Shown here piece after piece: positions 15,252 to 23,283 of a DNA stretch of 23,283 nucleotides. Within the stretch, counting starts at the first letter, position 1. Every line of letters starts with the position of its first letter. The position numbers were made by a program, and so were the translations under genes. The DNA is from Myxococcales bacterium. Lineage in GTDB: Bacteria > Myxococcota_A > UBA9160 > SMWR01. The notes beneath the pieces were generated by a model. The model had not been told where the DNA came from. It did no database searches and was given only the letters and a program-made list of their open reading frames with translations. Where the stretch lies: NCBI GenBank assembly GCA_022572485.1, contig JACZVU010000024.1:1-23283 (forward strand). The letters run 5' to 3'.

Positions 15252-16541
15252 TCAGATTGAGCGGGCTGGGTATTCGCGTATTTTCGGCAAGCGGGCTGCG
15301 ATCAGCCACGCGACGAACATCAGGCACGCGGCGAGCACGAATGGGCCCTCCGGGTAGAGCGCGTAGAGGGCGCCCGCGGCCGCGGGGCCCAATACGCGGG
15401 CCAGCGATGCACTCGACTGAAAGGTGCCCATCACCGATCCGCGCTCGTTTGGTGCCGCGGTCATCGAAACCAGACTCAGAATGGGCGGTTGGCCAATGCC
15501 GCGGCCAATCGCCGAGAGCGCGAGGGGCAGCAGTATCCAGCTGACCGTCGGCATGAAGGGTACCGCGAGCAGCGAGACCGTCATCAACGCAAAGCCGGCG
15601 AGCGCAAGATTGCGCTCGCCGAAGCGCGCTGCGAGTGGCCGGATGGCTCCGCCCTGGATGCCACCCATCAGCACGGCCATCCCGACCAGGATGAACGCGA
15701 CGTGCATCGCGTCGAATTGGAATCGATCGATCATGAAGTACGCGAAGATCGATTCGAGCTGGGTCACGGCGAGCGAGAAGATCAGATTGATGATGCAGAG
15801 TCGACGGACTTTGGGGTTGCGAAGAACTTCGAGTCGACCCGCGCCAGGATCCTGATTTGCATGGCGATCCGGTTCGACGAGCGCCCAGGACGCGAACACG
15901 AAATTGATCGCGGCCATCGCCGCGGCGAGCAGCATGGGGATCCCGTAACCGAACGGCTCAATGTGGGCGGCGAGAGTCGTTCCGAAGAACGCGGAAGCGG
16001 GCCAGCTTCCGTCGAGGCTCGGAGCGAGCAGGCCTCCGAGCGCTGGGCCGAGCACGAATCCGACCCCGAAGCACGCCCCGATCATTCCCATCCAGCGGGT
16101 GCGCTCGTCTTCGCGCGTGACGTCTGTCACGTAGGCGGTCGCAACACTGATGTTGGCGCCGAAGACGCCGCCGAGGATGCGGCCCGCGAAAAGCCCGAGC
16201 AGCGAGTCCGAAATCCCGAGCAACGTGAGGGCGCCTGCGCTGCCCAGTATCGTGATCAGCACCACCGGCTTTCTGCCGATGCGATCCGAAAGGCGACCCC
16301 AGATCGGACTGAAGATGAATTGAAAGGCCGGATAGGCAGCGAGCAGGAGGCCGAGGATCGTCGGGCTCGTGCCGAGGCTCTTCGCGTAGTAGGGCAGGAT
16401 AGGAACCACGATCCCGAACCCGATCAGGTCGATGATGATGACCGCAAAGAGCACCAGAAGCGATCGCGTCGATTTTTCGGTCGGAGAGTCCAGCAAGGCG
16501 CCGGCACTATAGCGAGTTGGAGGGGCCGATCGGAGAACCAT
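15252..16541 (-). CDS. MFS drug-efflux transporter, TetA-like
   Basis: This 429-residue integral membrane protein has about 12 helices. The loop 2-3 signature of the major facilitator superfamily is clear (G82-R-L-S-D-R-I-G-R-K-P), and helix 1 reads IDLIGFGIVVPILPYY, close to the TetA/MdtG drug:H+ antiporter branch. It should export a small hydrophobic compound using the proton gradient. The substrate cannot be read from the sequence, and tetracycline is not implied. ATG 16541 is used; it lacks a good ribosome site, and a TTG at 16562 in frame is an alternative. No TetR-like regulator is adjacent. It is divergent from the methyltransferase-like gene with a 94-nt shared upstream region. Confidence 0.87.
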   Translation of the reverse strand: MVLRSAPPTRYSAGALLDSPTEKSTRSLLVLFAVIIIDLIGFGIVVPILPYYAKSLGTSPTILGLLLAAYPAFQFIFSPIWGRLSDRIGRKPVVLITILGSAGALTLLGISDSLLGLFAGRILGGVFGANISVATAYVTDVTREDERTRWMGMIGACFGVGFVLGPALGGLLAPSLDGSWPASAFFGTTLAAHIEPFGYGIPMLLAAAMAAINFVFASWALVEPDRHANQDPGAGRLEVLRNPKVRRLCIINLIFSLAVTQLESIFAYFMIDRFQFDAMHVAFILVGMAVLMGGIQGGAIRPLAARFGERNLALAGFALMTVSLLAVPFMPTVSWILLPLALSAIGRGIGQPPILSLVSMTAAPNERGSVMGTFQSSASLARVLGPAAAGALYALYPEGPFVLAACLMFVAWLIAARLPKIREYPARSI

Positions 16542-16635
16542 TTTCGCTGTTTTCGGTGGCAACGAGAGGCCGTTGCGCAGGTCAGGTTTCCAGATGATAG
16601 ACTCGCCCGCAAGGTCACCACCGGGAGGTCGGATC

Positions 16636-17325
16636 GTGCTCGCGCGCTTCTACACGCCCTTCGCGTTTCTCGGAGCCATGTCGTTTTCCGCGGCCTTCTT
16701 CATGGGCTTTCGCCATGAGCCCGGCGTGCCTGCGGAGAACATCCTCTTCAACATCCTGCTGTTCGCGGCGTTCATCGTCGTGCACATCGTGATGACGATG
16801 CCGGTCTTCAAAAAAGCGGTCTTCGGGCGCCCCGATGGCACGCTCTTCGAGCGCCAGATCTACGTGACGGTCTCGATTGTGACCTGGGTGGGATTGTACT
16901 GGCTCCACGAGCCGGTGGGTCTGTTCGGATTGACCTCACCCGCGTGGCTGCAGTTCATCGGGTACTGCGGGATGGTTCTGTCCGTCGTCGCGTTCTTCGA
17001 GTTTGCAACTTTTGAGAACATTGGCGGTTTGCTCGGCAAGCCGGGATCGGATTTGTCGCACACCGTTGGTGTCGAGACGCCAATCATGAAGGAAGGGTCC
17101 TACGCGAGCGTTCGGCATCCGATGTATCGCGCCGCGTTCTTCATTACGTTTTCGTCGTTGCTCGTTCACCCCAACGCCGCGCAGCTCCTGTTTGCAGTCA
17201 TGGTGTCGGCCAGCTTCCTCGGGTTCATTCCGTTCGAGGAGCACCAACTCATCAAGGCGCGCGGCGATGAATACAGCGATTACATGCGCGCGACGCCGTA
17301 TCGCGCCTTCCGCGGAATCTGGTGA
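16636..17325 (+). CDS. Integral membrane methyltransferase-like protein (ICMT/PEMT/NnrU-related)
   Basis: This 229-residue protein has about six hydrophobic segments. The C-terminal signature of the isoprenylcysteine/phospholipid methyltransferase superfamily is present: S158-V-R-H-P-M-Y164, then E201-E202 and R209-G-D-E-Y-S-D-Y-M, ending in PYRAFRGIW. In that family these residues bind S-adenosylmethionine near the cytoplasmic face. The acceptor (lipid, quinone-like molecule or cysteine) is unknown; NnrU proteins of similar layout are linked to nitrogen-oxide respiration. GTG 16636 is chosen because GGGAGG lies seven nt upstream, whereas earlier in-frame ATGs have no ribosome site. It converges on fghA with 26 nt between the stops. 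Confidence 0.8.
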   Translation: MLARFYTPFAFLGAMSFSAAFFMGFRHEPGVPAENILFNILLFAAFIVVHIVMTMPVFKKAVFGRPDGTLFERQIYVTVSIVTWVGLYWLHEPVGLFGLTSPAWLQFIGYCGMVLSVVAFFEFATFENIGGLLGKPGSDLSHTVGVETPIMKEGSYASVRHPMYRAAFFITFSSLLVHPNAAQLLFAVMVSASFLGFIPFEEHQLIKARGDEYSDYMRATPYRAFRGIW

Positions 17326-17351
17326 TCGGGCCGGTGGCGCTCCGATGGGGG

Positions 17352-18230
17352 TCAGGGCGCTTTCAATAGCCGCGCGTGGTGGGTGACGTGATCTTCCATG
17401 AAGGTCGCGATGAAATAGTAGCTGTGGTCGTAGCCTTCCTGAATCCGGAGCGTCAACTTGGCGCCCGCGGCCTCGCAGGCTTTCTGGAAGAGTTCCGGCT
17501 TGAGTTGTGATTCGAGGAAGTCGTCCGCGGATCCCTGATCGATGAGAATTTCCGATTGCCAGCCGCTGTTTCCGATCAGCTCGGTCGCGTCGTAGTTCGC
17601 CCACACCGCACGATCAGATCCGAGATAGCCACCAAACGCTTTTTTGCCCCACGGACATTGACTGGGTGCGACGATCGGTGCGAAAGCCGATACCGAGCGA
17701 TAGCGCTGCGGGTTGCGGAGCGCGATGACCAGCGCGCCGTGCCCACCCATCGAGTGGCCGAATATTCCTTGGCGCGCGGAGTCAGCGGGGAAGTTCGCGG
17801 CGATCAGTGTCGGGAGTTCCTCGGTCACGTAGCTGTACATGCGGTAGTTTCGCGACCAGGGTTCCTCGGTGGCGTCGAGGTAGAATCCGGCTCCGGAGCC
17901 GAAGTCGTAGCTCTCGTGCTCGTCCGGGAAGTCGAACCCTCTCGGGCTGGTATCCGGGGCGACGAGGAGCATTCCCTCGCGCGCCGCGAAGCGCTGGGCG
18001 CCAGCCTTGACGGTCGCGTTTTCCCAGGTACAGGTGAGTCCGGAGAGATACGTAAGAACGGGGGCCGGTTTGTCCGCAGCCTGAGGTGGCGTGAAGACCG
18101 CGAAGTCCATCGGACACCCCGTCACTTCTGAAGTATGCCGGTAGACTCCCTGTACTCCGCCGAATGCGCGCGCTTCGCTGATCGTTTCCAAACGCTCCTC
18201 CACTGCTCGTTCCCGCCAACTTGACGTCAT
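17352..18230 (-). CDS. fghA: S-formylglutathione hydrolase
   Basis: This 292-residue alpha/beta-hydrolase of the esterase D family hydrolyses S-formylglutathione to formate and glutathione in formaldehyde detoxification. The nucleophile is S160 in G-H-S-M-G-G, with acid D236/D237 (DQGSADDFL) and H269 (GYDHSYYF). Family segments YLSGLTCTWENA (61-72) and APDTSPRG (91-98) are also present. Start ATG 18230 follows a purine-rich GGGGGAAGG stretch; a slightly longer start upstream is possible. The usual partner, glutathione-dependent formaldehyde dehydrogenase, is not in this window. The gene is divergent from the PLP-enzyme gene. Confidence 0.95.
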   Translation of the reverse strand: MTSSWRERAVEERLETISEARAFGGVQGVYRHTSEVTGCPMDFAVFTPPQAADKPAPVLTYLSGLTCTWENATVKAGAQRFAAREGMLLVAPDTSPRGFDFPDEHESYDFGSGAGFYLDATEEPWSRNYRMYSYVTEELPTLIAANFPADSARQGIFGHSMGGHGALVIALRNPQRYRSVSAFAPIVAPSQCPWGKKAFGGYLGSDRAVWANYDATELIGNSGWQSEILIDQGSADDFLESQLKPELFQKACEAAGAKLTLRIQEGYDHSYYFIATFMEDHVTHHARLLKAP

Positions 18231-18293
18231 GGCCTTCCCCCGCATCCATAGCACGCTGAGGGAATCGGTTCGGGCCGCCGGAATCACAGAGTA

Positions 18294-18323
18294 GGATTTC
18301 CGTGCGGTGAAATGGAGGAAACC
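18294..18323 (+). promoter_or_regulatory. Possible leader hairpin upstream of the PLP-enzyme gene
   Basis: GGATTTCC (18294-18301) pairs with GGAAACC (18317-18323), seven base pairs with one bulged A, about 100 nt before the TTG start. Further pairing is possible downstream (CCGG repeats around 18343-18357). It does not fit a SAM or SAH riboswitch consensus that I can recall, so it is only a structured-leader candidate. Confidence 0.25.
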
Positions 18324-18426
18324 TTCGCGGCCTGAGGCGATTCCGGCTCAATCCGGGTATGTTCCACGGAGCGTCCGATTGCGGGGCGCCTCGTCCAGCC
18401 TCGGGTGTGGCAGCGCGGAGGGGAGA

Positions 18427-19677
18427 TTGGCGAAAGAGCGAAAGCCGCCCCGGTTCGTTGCGCGCCCGGAGACCGAAGTCCTCACCCGAGGCTACGACCC
18501 CAGCCTCTCGGTGGGATCTGCGCGGCCTGCGGTCTTTCGGTCCTCGACCTACGTATTCTCGAGCCCCGAATCGGCGGAGCGCGCCTTCGCGATCGCGTTG
18601 GGGAAGGTCCGCCCGCTCGAGGACGAGAATGTCGAGCTCATCTACTCGCGCCTGTCCCATCCAAACGCCGAAATCCTCGAAGACCACCTCGTGCCGCTCG
18701 AGGCGGGGGCGAGCAGCGCGGCCGTATTCAACACCGGGATGGCAGCGATCTCCACGCTGTTCTTGACCCTGTGCCGGCCCGGGAGCTCGATCGTCTATAC
18801 CGTGCCTGTCTACGGCGGCACCCACATGCTTCTCTACGAGTTGCTCGAGCCTTACGGTGTCCATCCGATCCCGGTGATCGCTGGAGATTCTGCTGCTCTC
18901 GCCCGCACCATCGAAGAAGCCGAAGACCTGGCCGTCGTGTTCATCGAGACGCCCGCCAACCCGACATTGCGGATGACGGACATCGCGGCGGCCGTCGCGG
19001 CCGCAGGGCTTCGCGCCGAGCGCCCGACCGTCGCCGTAGACAACACATTCATGGGTCCGGTTTTCCAGCACCCCCTGAAACTCGGCGCTGACATCTGTGT
19101 CTACTCTGCGACCAAATACCTTGCTGGATTCAGCGACATGTTGGGCGGCGTGGTGACCTCAGCGGATCCGGAGCTGGTCTCTCATCTGCGATCGGCGCGT
19201 GCGATGATGGGGAATATCCTGCAGCCGGACGAATGCTGGCTGCTCGACAGTCGGCTCGCGACGGTTTCACTGCGGATGAATCGGCAGAGCAAGAATGCCA
19301 AACGCATCGTAGATCGCCTCGTCGACCATCCACAGGTGTCACATATCCACTACCCCTCGCTCTTCACCGATCTCGAGCAGCGGAGGATCTACGAAGCCCA
19401 ATGTGATTGGCCGGGCGGAATTTTTTCGCTGGAACTCAACGGCGACAAACGCAAGGCCTACGAGTTCCTGCGCCGGCTTCGGATTACCAAGAACGCCGTC
19501 AGCCTCGGCGGAATGGAGTCGCTTGCCTGCCACCCGGCAACCACCACCCACTCCGAGATGACGGACGATCAACTGGAGAGCGCGGGAGTCACCCAGGGAC
19601 TCGTGCGGGTCTCGGTAGGGATCGAGAACTGGCGAGATCTGCTCCAGGAGTACACCATCGCGCTGGACGCGCTCTAG
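18427..19677 (+). CDS. Cys/Met-metabolism PLP enzyme (cystathionine gamma-synthase-like)
   Basis: This 416-residue fold-type I PLP enzyme has the Schiff-base lysine K230 in S-A-T-K-Y-L-A-G, with D205 (V-D-N-T-F) contacting the pyridine ring. The C-terminal signature reads SLGGMESLACHPATTTHSEM. The family covers cystathionine gamma-synthase, O-acetylhomoserine sulfhydrylase and methionine gamma-lyase. The lyase-specific Cys after Y-G is absent (Y129-G-G-T), which argues against methionine gamma-lyase. TTG 18427 is chosen because GGAGG lies five nt upstream and the resulting length matches the family; in-frame codons further upstream look non-coding. Exact substrates cannot be fixed. Confidence 0.85.
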   Translation: MAKERKPPRFVARPETEVLTRGYDPSLSVGSARPAVFRSSTYVFSSPESAERAFAIALGKVRPLEDENVELIYSRLSHPNAEILEDHLVPLEAGASSAAVFNTGMAAISTLFLTLCRPGSSIVYTVPVYGGTHMLLYELLEPYGVHPIPVIAGDSAALARTIEEAEDLAVVFIETPANPTLRMTDIAAAVAAAGLRAERPTVAVDNTFMGPVFQHPLKLGADICVYSATKYLAGFSDMLGGVVTSADPELVSHLRSARAMMGNILQPDECWLLDSRLATVSLRMNRQSKNAKRIVDRLVDHPQVSHIHYPSLFTDLEQRRIYEAQCDWPGGIFSLELNGDKRKAYEFLRRLRITKNAVSLGGMESLACHPATTTHSEMTDDQLESAGVTQGLVRVSVGIENWRDLLQEYTIALDAL

Positions 19678-19775
19678 CAGACTGCGGAAAAAGTGATTTC
19701 GGCCAACTGGAAGCGCCTCGGATCAGTGGATTTCCTCGCGAGACCCCGGGACTCGAAGTGAGATGCGGTGGTCAG

Positions 19776-19808
19776 TGCGAGTTTCGTCATGTCTCGTAAC
19801 CGTTTTTT
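19776..19808 (+). terminator. Possible Rho-independent terminator after the PLP-enzyme gene
   Basis: TGCGAG (19776-19781) pairs with CTCGTA (19793-19798) through an 11-nt loop, with one G-T pair. T6 follows at 19803-19808. The stem is short, so the call is weak, but the position between convergent genes fits. Confidence 0.35.
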
Positions 19809-19844
19809 CGTATCCTGCTAGGAGCGCTGTCGCGTTTACGGCCG

Positions 19845-20138
19845 TCAGAATTCGTACTGAACGGCCGCGCGATCCTGAAGAATGGGGCGGATGCGTTCGG
19901 AGATCAATTTCTGGTGCGCGTCGTGAGCCGCATAGGTCTGAAAATCAGATGCGTCTTTGAAATCCGCAACGATTGCGAATTCGTAATTTCCCTCGATGAT
20001 TGCCACATCGTCTCCGAATTGGTAGCTGCGAATTTCGGGGATTGCGGCGGGTAACGCTGCGAGCCCCTCGCGGACGGCCTGTTTTTCGGTAGCCGAAGCT
20101 CCCAGCTTCCAACGCATCAAAACCACATGTCTGAGCAC
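19845..20138 (-). CDS. Dabb-family (stress-responsive alpha/beta barrel) protein
   Basis: The 97-residue protein begins (V/M)LRHVVLMRWK, contains LAALPAAIPEIRSYQFG and ends with HQKLISERIRPILQDRAAVQYEF. This is the pattern of the dimeric ferredoxin-like Dabb domain found in small stress-linked and polyketide-cyclase-related proteins. No catalytic residue can be assigned. GTG 20138 is used because GGGGAG lies eight nt upstream and because a conserved Dabb start (L-R-H-V-V) follows directly. Residues encoded further upstream are Arg-rich and unconvincing. It is divergent from the nucleotidyltransferase gene. Confidence 0.85.
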   Translation of the reverse strand: MLRHVVLMRWKLGASATEKQAVREGLAALPAAIPEIRSYQFGDDVAIIEGNYEFAIVADFKDASDFQTYAAHDAHQKLISERIRPILQDRAAVQYEF

Positions 20139-20165
20139 GGCCGGATCTCCCCGCCTCTGATTTTC

Positions 20166-20213
20166 GGGCGCGCGGGGGATCCTATCACCCAATGATGTCA
20201 GGATCCTGCGCCC
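20166..20213. promoter_or_regulatory. Interrupted palindrome in the divergent Dabb/nucleotidyltransferase gap
   Basis: GGATCCT (20177-20183) pairs with AGGATCC (20200-20206), and outside it GGGCGC (20166-20171) pairs with GCGCCC (20208-20213), separated by a 5-nt/1-nt internal loop. The central 16 nt are unpaired. It could be an operator for a dimeric regulator or a leader hairpin for the Dabb gene. No T-tract follows, so a terminator is unlikely. Confidence 0.4.
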
Positions 20214-20257
20214 AGATCTTGGTGATTCAAATCGCACATGCGTGAAGGGGCCCTGCG

Positions 20258-21697
20258 ATGGCCCTATCATTCTGCCTGATGACGTCTTCTACTTTGGAGC
20301 ATCTTGAACTTCGCGTAACCGATCCCGCTGCTCGTAGCGCACTCGACGCACTCTGCGCGTCGGTTCGCGCAGCGGGAGGTAGCGCGAGGCTCGTTGGCGG
20401 CTGCGTCCGCGACGCGGTGCTGGGCCTCCCTGCAACCGATCTGGATGTCGAGGTCTACGGAATCGAGTTCACCCCGCTTATCGAGCTATTGTCTTCGCAA
20501 TTTCCGGTTGACCTCGTTGGTGAGTCGTTCGGCGTTATCCGGCTTCGGGGCCTTCCCATCGATGTGTCGCTCCCCCGCCGAGAGTCGAAGCGCGGCCTCG
20601 GTCATCGTGGTTTCGAAATTCATTCAGATCCTCAGATGAGCCCGCGAGACGCCGCATCGCGCAGGGACTTCACGATCAACGCCATTGCCTTCGACCCTGA
20701 GAGCGGGCGGGTTTTCGATCCATTCGCTGGGATTGTGGATCTGAAGAACCGCGTCTTGCGCCACACGACCGATAAATTCTCCGAAGATCCCCTGCGCGTC
20801 TTGCGCGGTATGCAGTTTGCCGCTCGTTTCGAGTTGCAGCCCGCGCCCGAGACAATCGAACTCTGCCGACTGATCGAGCCCGAGGGGCTGGCCCCAGAGC
20901 GGATCTTCAGCGAGTGGAAGAAGTTGATCCTCAAAGGGACGCGCCCCTCGCTAGGGTTGGCATTCCTGCGCGATTGCGGTTGGGTTCGTCATTTTCCCGA
21001 GCTCGATGCGCTGATCGGCTGTGAGCAGAATTCGCGCTGGCATCCCGAGGGAGATGTCTGGACCCATACCCTCCACTGCATGGATGTGTTCGCGAGCGAG
21101 CGCATTGGGATCGAGCGCGAAGATTTGATCGTTGGATTCGGAGTGTTGTGCCATGACCTCGGGAAACCGGCGACGACAACCCGGAAGGAAGATGGTCGCA
21201 TCACCGCGAAGAATCACGAATCGATCGGAGTCGATTGCACGCGGCAGTTTCTGGGCCACATGACCGATGAGAAGAAATTGATCGAGGAAGTTGTTCCGCT
21301 CGTCGCTTGCCACCTGGCTCCCATTCAGTTGTTCGGCGCGAATGCAGGGGACACTGCGATTCGTCGCCTGGCGCGTCGGGTCGGCCGAATCGATCGGCTG
21401 GTGCGGGTTTCTCGTGCAGACCAGCGTGGCCGCCCGCCGTTGCGGGTCGACCGCTTCGAGGCCGGAGATTGGTTGCTGGAACGCGCTCGGGAGCTGTCCA
21501 TCGATGACCAGCCCCCGAAGCCCCTGTTGATGGGTCGCCATTTGATCGAGCTCGGATTCGAACCGGGGCCCCGTTTTGGGCGGGTACTCGAGGAGTGCTT
21601 TACGCGTCAGATCGAAGGTGAGTTTGATACGCTCGAGGCAGGCATGGAATGCGCGCGAACGATCATCGTCGAAGGTGCGAAGGCGCCAATGAAATAG
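20258..21697 (+). CDS. CCA-adding-type tRNA nucleotidyltransferase with HD domain
   Basis: This 479-residue class II nucleotidyltransferase has a head domain with G47-G-C-V-R-D52 and the metal-binding D61-L-D63. Also present are R-R-D-F-T-I-N-A (135-142) and EDPLRVLRGMQFAARF (176-191), the usual tRNA/poly(A) polymerase signatures. Residues about 265-400 hold an HD phosphohydrolase domain with H270, H273 and H299-D300 (VLCHDLGKP). Such proteins build or repair the tRNA 3' CCA end, and the HD part can remove phosphates. The ATG at 20258 has AAGGGG seven nt upstream; ATG 20279 would shorten it by seven residues but lacks a site. Poly(A) polymerase or A-adding-only activity cannot be excluded. 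Confidence 0.88.
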   Translation: MALSFCLMTSSTLEHLELRVTDPAARSALDALCASVRAAGGSARLVGGCVRDAVLGLPATDLDVEVYGIEFTPLIELLSSQFPVDLVGESFGVIRLRGLPIDVSLPRRESKRGLGHRGFEIHSDPQMSPRDAASRRDFTINAIAFDPESGRVFDPFAGIVDLKNRVLRHTTDKFSEDPLRVLRGMQFAARFELQPAPETIELCRLIEPEGLAPERIFSEWKKLILKGTRPSLGLAFLRDCGWVRHFPELDALIGCEQNSRWHPEGDVWTHTLHCMDVFASERIGIEREDLIVGFGVLCHDLGKPATTTRKEDGRITAKNHESIGVDCTRQFLGHMTDEKKLIEEVVPLVACHLAPIQLFGANAGDTAIRRLARRVGRIDRLVRVSRADQRGRPPLRVDRFEAGDWLLERARELSIDDQPPKPLLMGRHLIELGFEPGPRFGRVLEECFTRQIEGEFDTLEAGMECARTIIVEGAKAPMK

Positions 21698-21706
21698 CGT
21701 TAGGGC

Positions 21707-23245
21707 TTAGGACAGCCAGCGTCCGAGTGGTGAATGGTACAGGATGCGGATCATCTGCTGTATTCGTGCTTCGTTCTTGAACGAGTACGGATAGAGTCCC
21801 GCAGTGGCTCTCCCGCCGAATCGATCGATCAGGATCGGTTTGGGATGGGTGAATCCTCGGAGAGCGTTCGGGCCGTGCACCTGCCCCACTCCGCTGCTCT
21901 TGAGTCCGCCAAAGGGAGCCTCTAGCACGCCGTAAGTCACCGCCATGTCGTTGATGCAGACGCTTCCGCTGTCGATTCGCCGCGCGAGTTCAATACCGCT
22001 GCGGTTGTCTCGCGTCCAGACAGTGGCCCCCAATCCGTACCGGGTCTGGTTGGCGAGCCGAACGGCTTCATTCCGATCCGAGACGCGCATGATCGGGAGG
22101 ACGGGGCCGAAGGTTTCCTCCTGCATGACGAGCATGCCGTGATTTACATCGGCCAGTACGGTCGGCTCGAAGAAAAGGCCGTCGAGGTCCGGGTTCCGCC
22201 GGCCACCGGCGAGCAACGTTGCACCTTTGGCGATCGCATCCGCCACATGCGCTTCGATGATTTCGAGCTGCCGATCCCAGAAGATTGCGCCGACATCGAA
22301 TTCGCCCCGGCTTCCCTGGCGCAGGCGCGCAACGCGTTCGAGTACCTTCCGTGTGAACTCATCGGCTACGTCATCGACGACGTAGACGCGCTCGGTTCCA
22401 CAGCAGACGTGGCCGCTGTTCAAAAACGCTCCCACGATCGCGCCGCCAGCCGCGTTGTCGAGATTGGCGTCCTCGCAGACGATCATCGGGTCCTTGCCGC
22501 CGAGTTCCAGGGTGCACGGGATGAGTTGGCGAGCGCACGCTTCTGCGACGGATCGGCCGGTCTTGACACTTCCCGTGAAATAGATCTTGTCGACGCCGGC
22601 TTCGGCCACCGCCTCTCCAGTTTCGCCGTCTCCCATCAGGACAGTGAGTAGGCCGTCGGGCAATCCGGCGGCTTCGAGAAGGTCTCCTACAAGCTTGCCC
22701 GAATACGGCGTGACCTCGGAGGGTTTGAGGAGAACGGCGTTTCCCGCCAACAGCGCTTGAATGGTTGGGCTGAGAGATAGGATGAACGGTCCATTCCAGG
22801 GACTGATGACTCCGATCACGCCCAACGGGCGATATTCGATCCGGAGCTTTTTCAGCAAGCGCATGAAACCGTGCAGAGATCGCTTTTCGCTGCGAAGCAT
22901 TTTGGAAGCGTGCTTGGTGTAGTAGGTGAGAACGTCGCAGGCCGAGTAGATTTCCATCATCAGGATTTCGGTTCGAGGCTTGCCGGACTCGCGCCGCAGA
23001 ACGTCGATGAACTCGTCTTGTCGTTCGATCAGCATCTGCACTGCGCGTGTCAGGTATCGCGCGCGTTCATCGATCGAGCGCGCCGCCCACTCGGGCTGGG
23101 CCTTGCGGGCTGCTTCCAATGCCGAGGCGACATCGTGGGCATTTTGAACTTCGATTTCCCCGACGGGCTCCCTTGTCGCCGGGTTGGCGAGGCTCAGGCG
23201 CCTTCTTCCACCAGGGAGCGCTTCGATCGGCGTGACGATGGCCAT
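21707..23245 (-). CDS. NAD(P)-dependent aldehyde dehydrogenase
   Basis: This 512-residue ALDH-superfamily enzyme oxidises an aldehyde to a carboxylate. Conserved parts are the oxyanion Asn N151 (S-P-W-N-G-P), LLKPSEVTP (172-180), the nucleotide-fold FTGSVKTG (223-230), general base E247 (L-E-L-G-G-K) and catalytic C281 (SGHVCCGTER). EETFGPV and PFGGLKSSGVG appear near the C-terminus. ATG 23245 follows GGAG at eight nt. Its stop is only nine nt from the convergent nucleotidyltransferase stop. The tail after FTHPKPILIDR (extra ~40 residues, aromatic and basic, RIQQMIRILYHSPLGRWLS) could aid membrane contact, as in fatty- or long-chain aldehyde dehydrogenases; this is inference. The substrate is not known. 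Confidence 0.93.
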   Translation of the reverse strand: MAIVTPIEALPGGRRRLSLANPATREPVGEIEVQNAHDVASALEAARKAQPEWAARSIDERARYLTRAVQMLIERQDEFIDVLRRESGKPRTEILMMEIYSACDVLTYYTKHASKMLRSEKRSLHGFMRLLKKLRIEYRPLGVIGVISPWNGPFILSLSPTIQALLAGNAVLLKPSEVTPYSGKLVGDLLEAAGLPDGLLTVLMGDGETGEAVAEAGVDKIYFTGSVKTGRSVAEACARQLIPCTLELGGKDPMIVCEDANLDNAAGGAIVGAFLNSGHVCCGTERVYVVDDVADEFTRKVLERVARLRQGSRGEFDVGAIFWDRQLEIIEAHVADAIAKGATLLAGGRRNPDLDGLFFEPTVLADVNHGMLVMQEETFGPVLPIMRVSDRNEAVRLANQTRYGLGATVWTRDNRSGIELARRIDSGSVCINDMAVTYGVLEAPFGGLKSSGVGQVHGPNALRGFTHPKPILIDRFGGRATAGLYPYSFKNEARIQQMIRILYHSPLGRWLS

Positions 23246-23283
23246 GAATCGTTCTCCGACGAGATTTGCAAAAGCTCCAGCGG

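Noticed and set aside
15489..16718. Long + strand open frame across the MFS transporter gene
   Set aside because: It encodes an Arg/Glu/His-rich string without motifs and is antisense to an unmistakable 12-helix transporter.
17782..19071. Long minus-strand open frame spanning fghA and the PLP-enzyme gene
   Set aside because: It runs in a different frame from fghA and antisense to the PLP enzyme; no family resemblance and no plausible start site.

Overview
The window is 23.3 kb of GC-rich chromosomal DNA, densely packed with housekeeping and respiratory genes. I see no phage, IS element, integrase, CRISPR array, rRNA or tRNA gene. Start codons include several GTG/TTG with good Shine-Dalgarno sites. 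The gene set points to a Gram-negative aerobe or facultative aerobe: glutaminyl-tRNA synthetase, glutathione-linked S-formylglutathione hydrolase, a lipoprotein sulfatase-like protein with TPRs, a Tat-exported aldo/keto reductase, a caa3-like oxidase with separate diheme cytochrome, and an alkyl-DHAP-synthase-like oxidase. My inference is a deltaproteobacterial-type lineage (Myxococcota, Binatia-like or related). No marker here proves it.

Layout. Positions 1-213 hold the end of an FAD-linked oxidase and 276-2417 a lipoprotein of the alkaline-phosphatase/sulfatase superfamily with TPRs. Positions 2685-7706 are the main locus, eight closely spaced + strand genes for an aa3/caa3-type terminal oxidase: diheme cytochrome c, a 34-residue one-helix protein, subunits II, I, III and IV, a second divergent subunit III, and a small CAVC-motif membrane protein. 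Electrons would run from the diheme cytochrome to CuA in subunit II and then to the haem/CuB centre in subunit I. No haem A synthase, Sco or CtaG gene lies in the window. The locus ends in a tandem pair of palindromic 58-bp repeats (7712-7832).

A minus-strand block follows (13106 down to 7923): glnS, an 80-residue two-helix protein, and a very large membrane/spermidine-synthase-like/repeat fusion. Divergent from glnS is a Tat-exported aldo/keto reductase with two cysteine quartets (13276-14556), followed 14 nt later by a small secreted protein. Next come a TetA-like MFS exporter (-), a membrane methyltransferase-like protein (+), S-formylglutathione hydrolase (-), a Cys/Met-metabolism PLP enzyme (+), a Dabb-domain protein (-), a CCA-adding-type nucleotidyltransferase with an HD domain (+), and an aldehyde dehydrogenase (-).

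The most unusual points are these. Subunit I lacks the usual K-channel Thr/Lys/Ser residues while keeping the D-channel and metal ligands. The oxidase locus carries a tiny extra helix gene and a second, motif-altered subunit III. The spermidine-synthase-like fusion lacks both catalytic aspartates. A palindromic repeat pair closes the oxidase operon.
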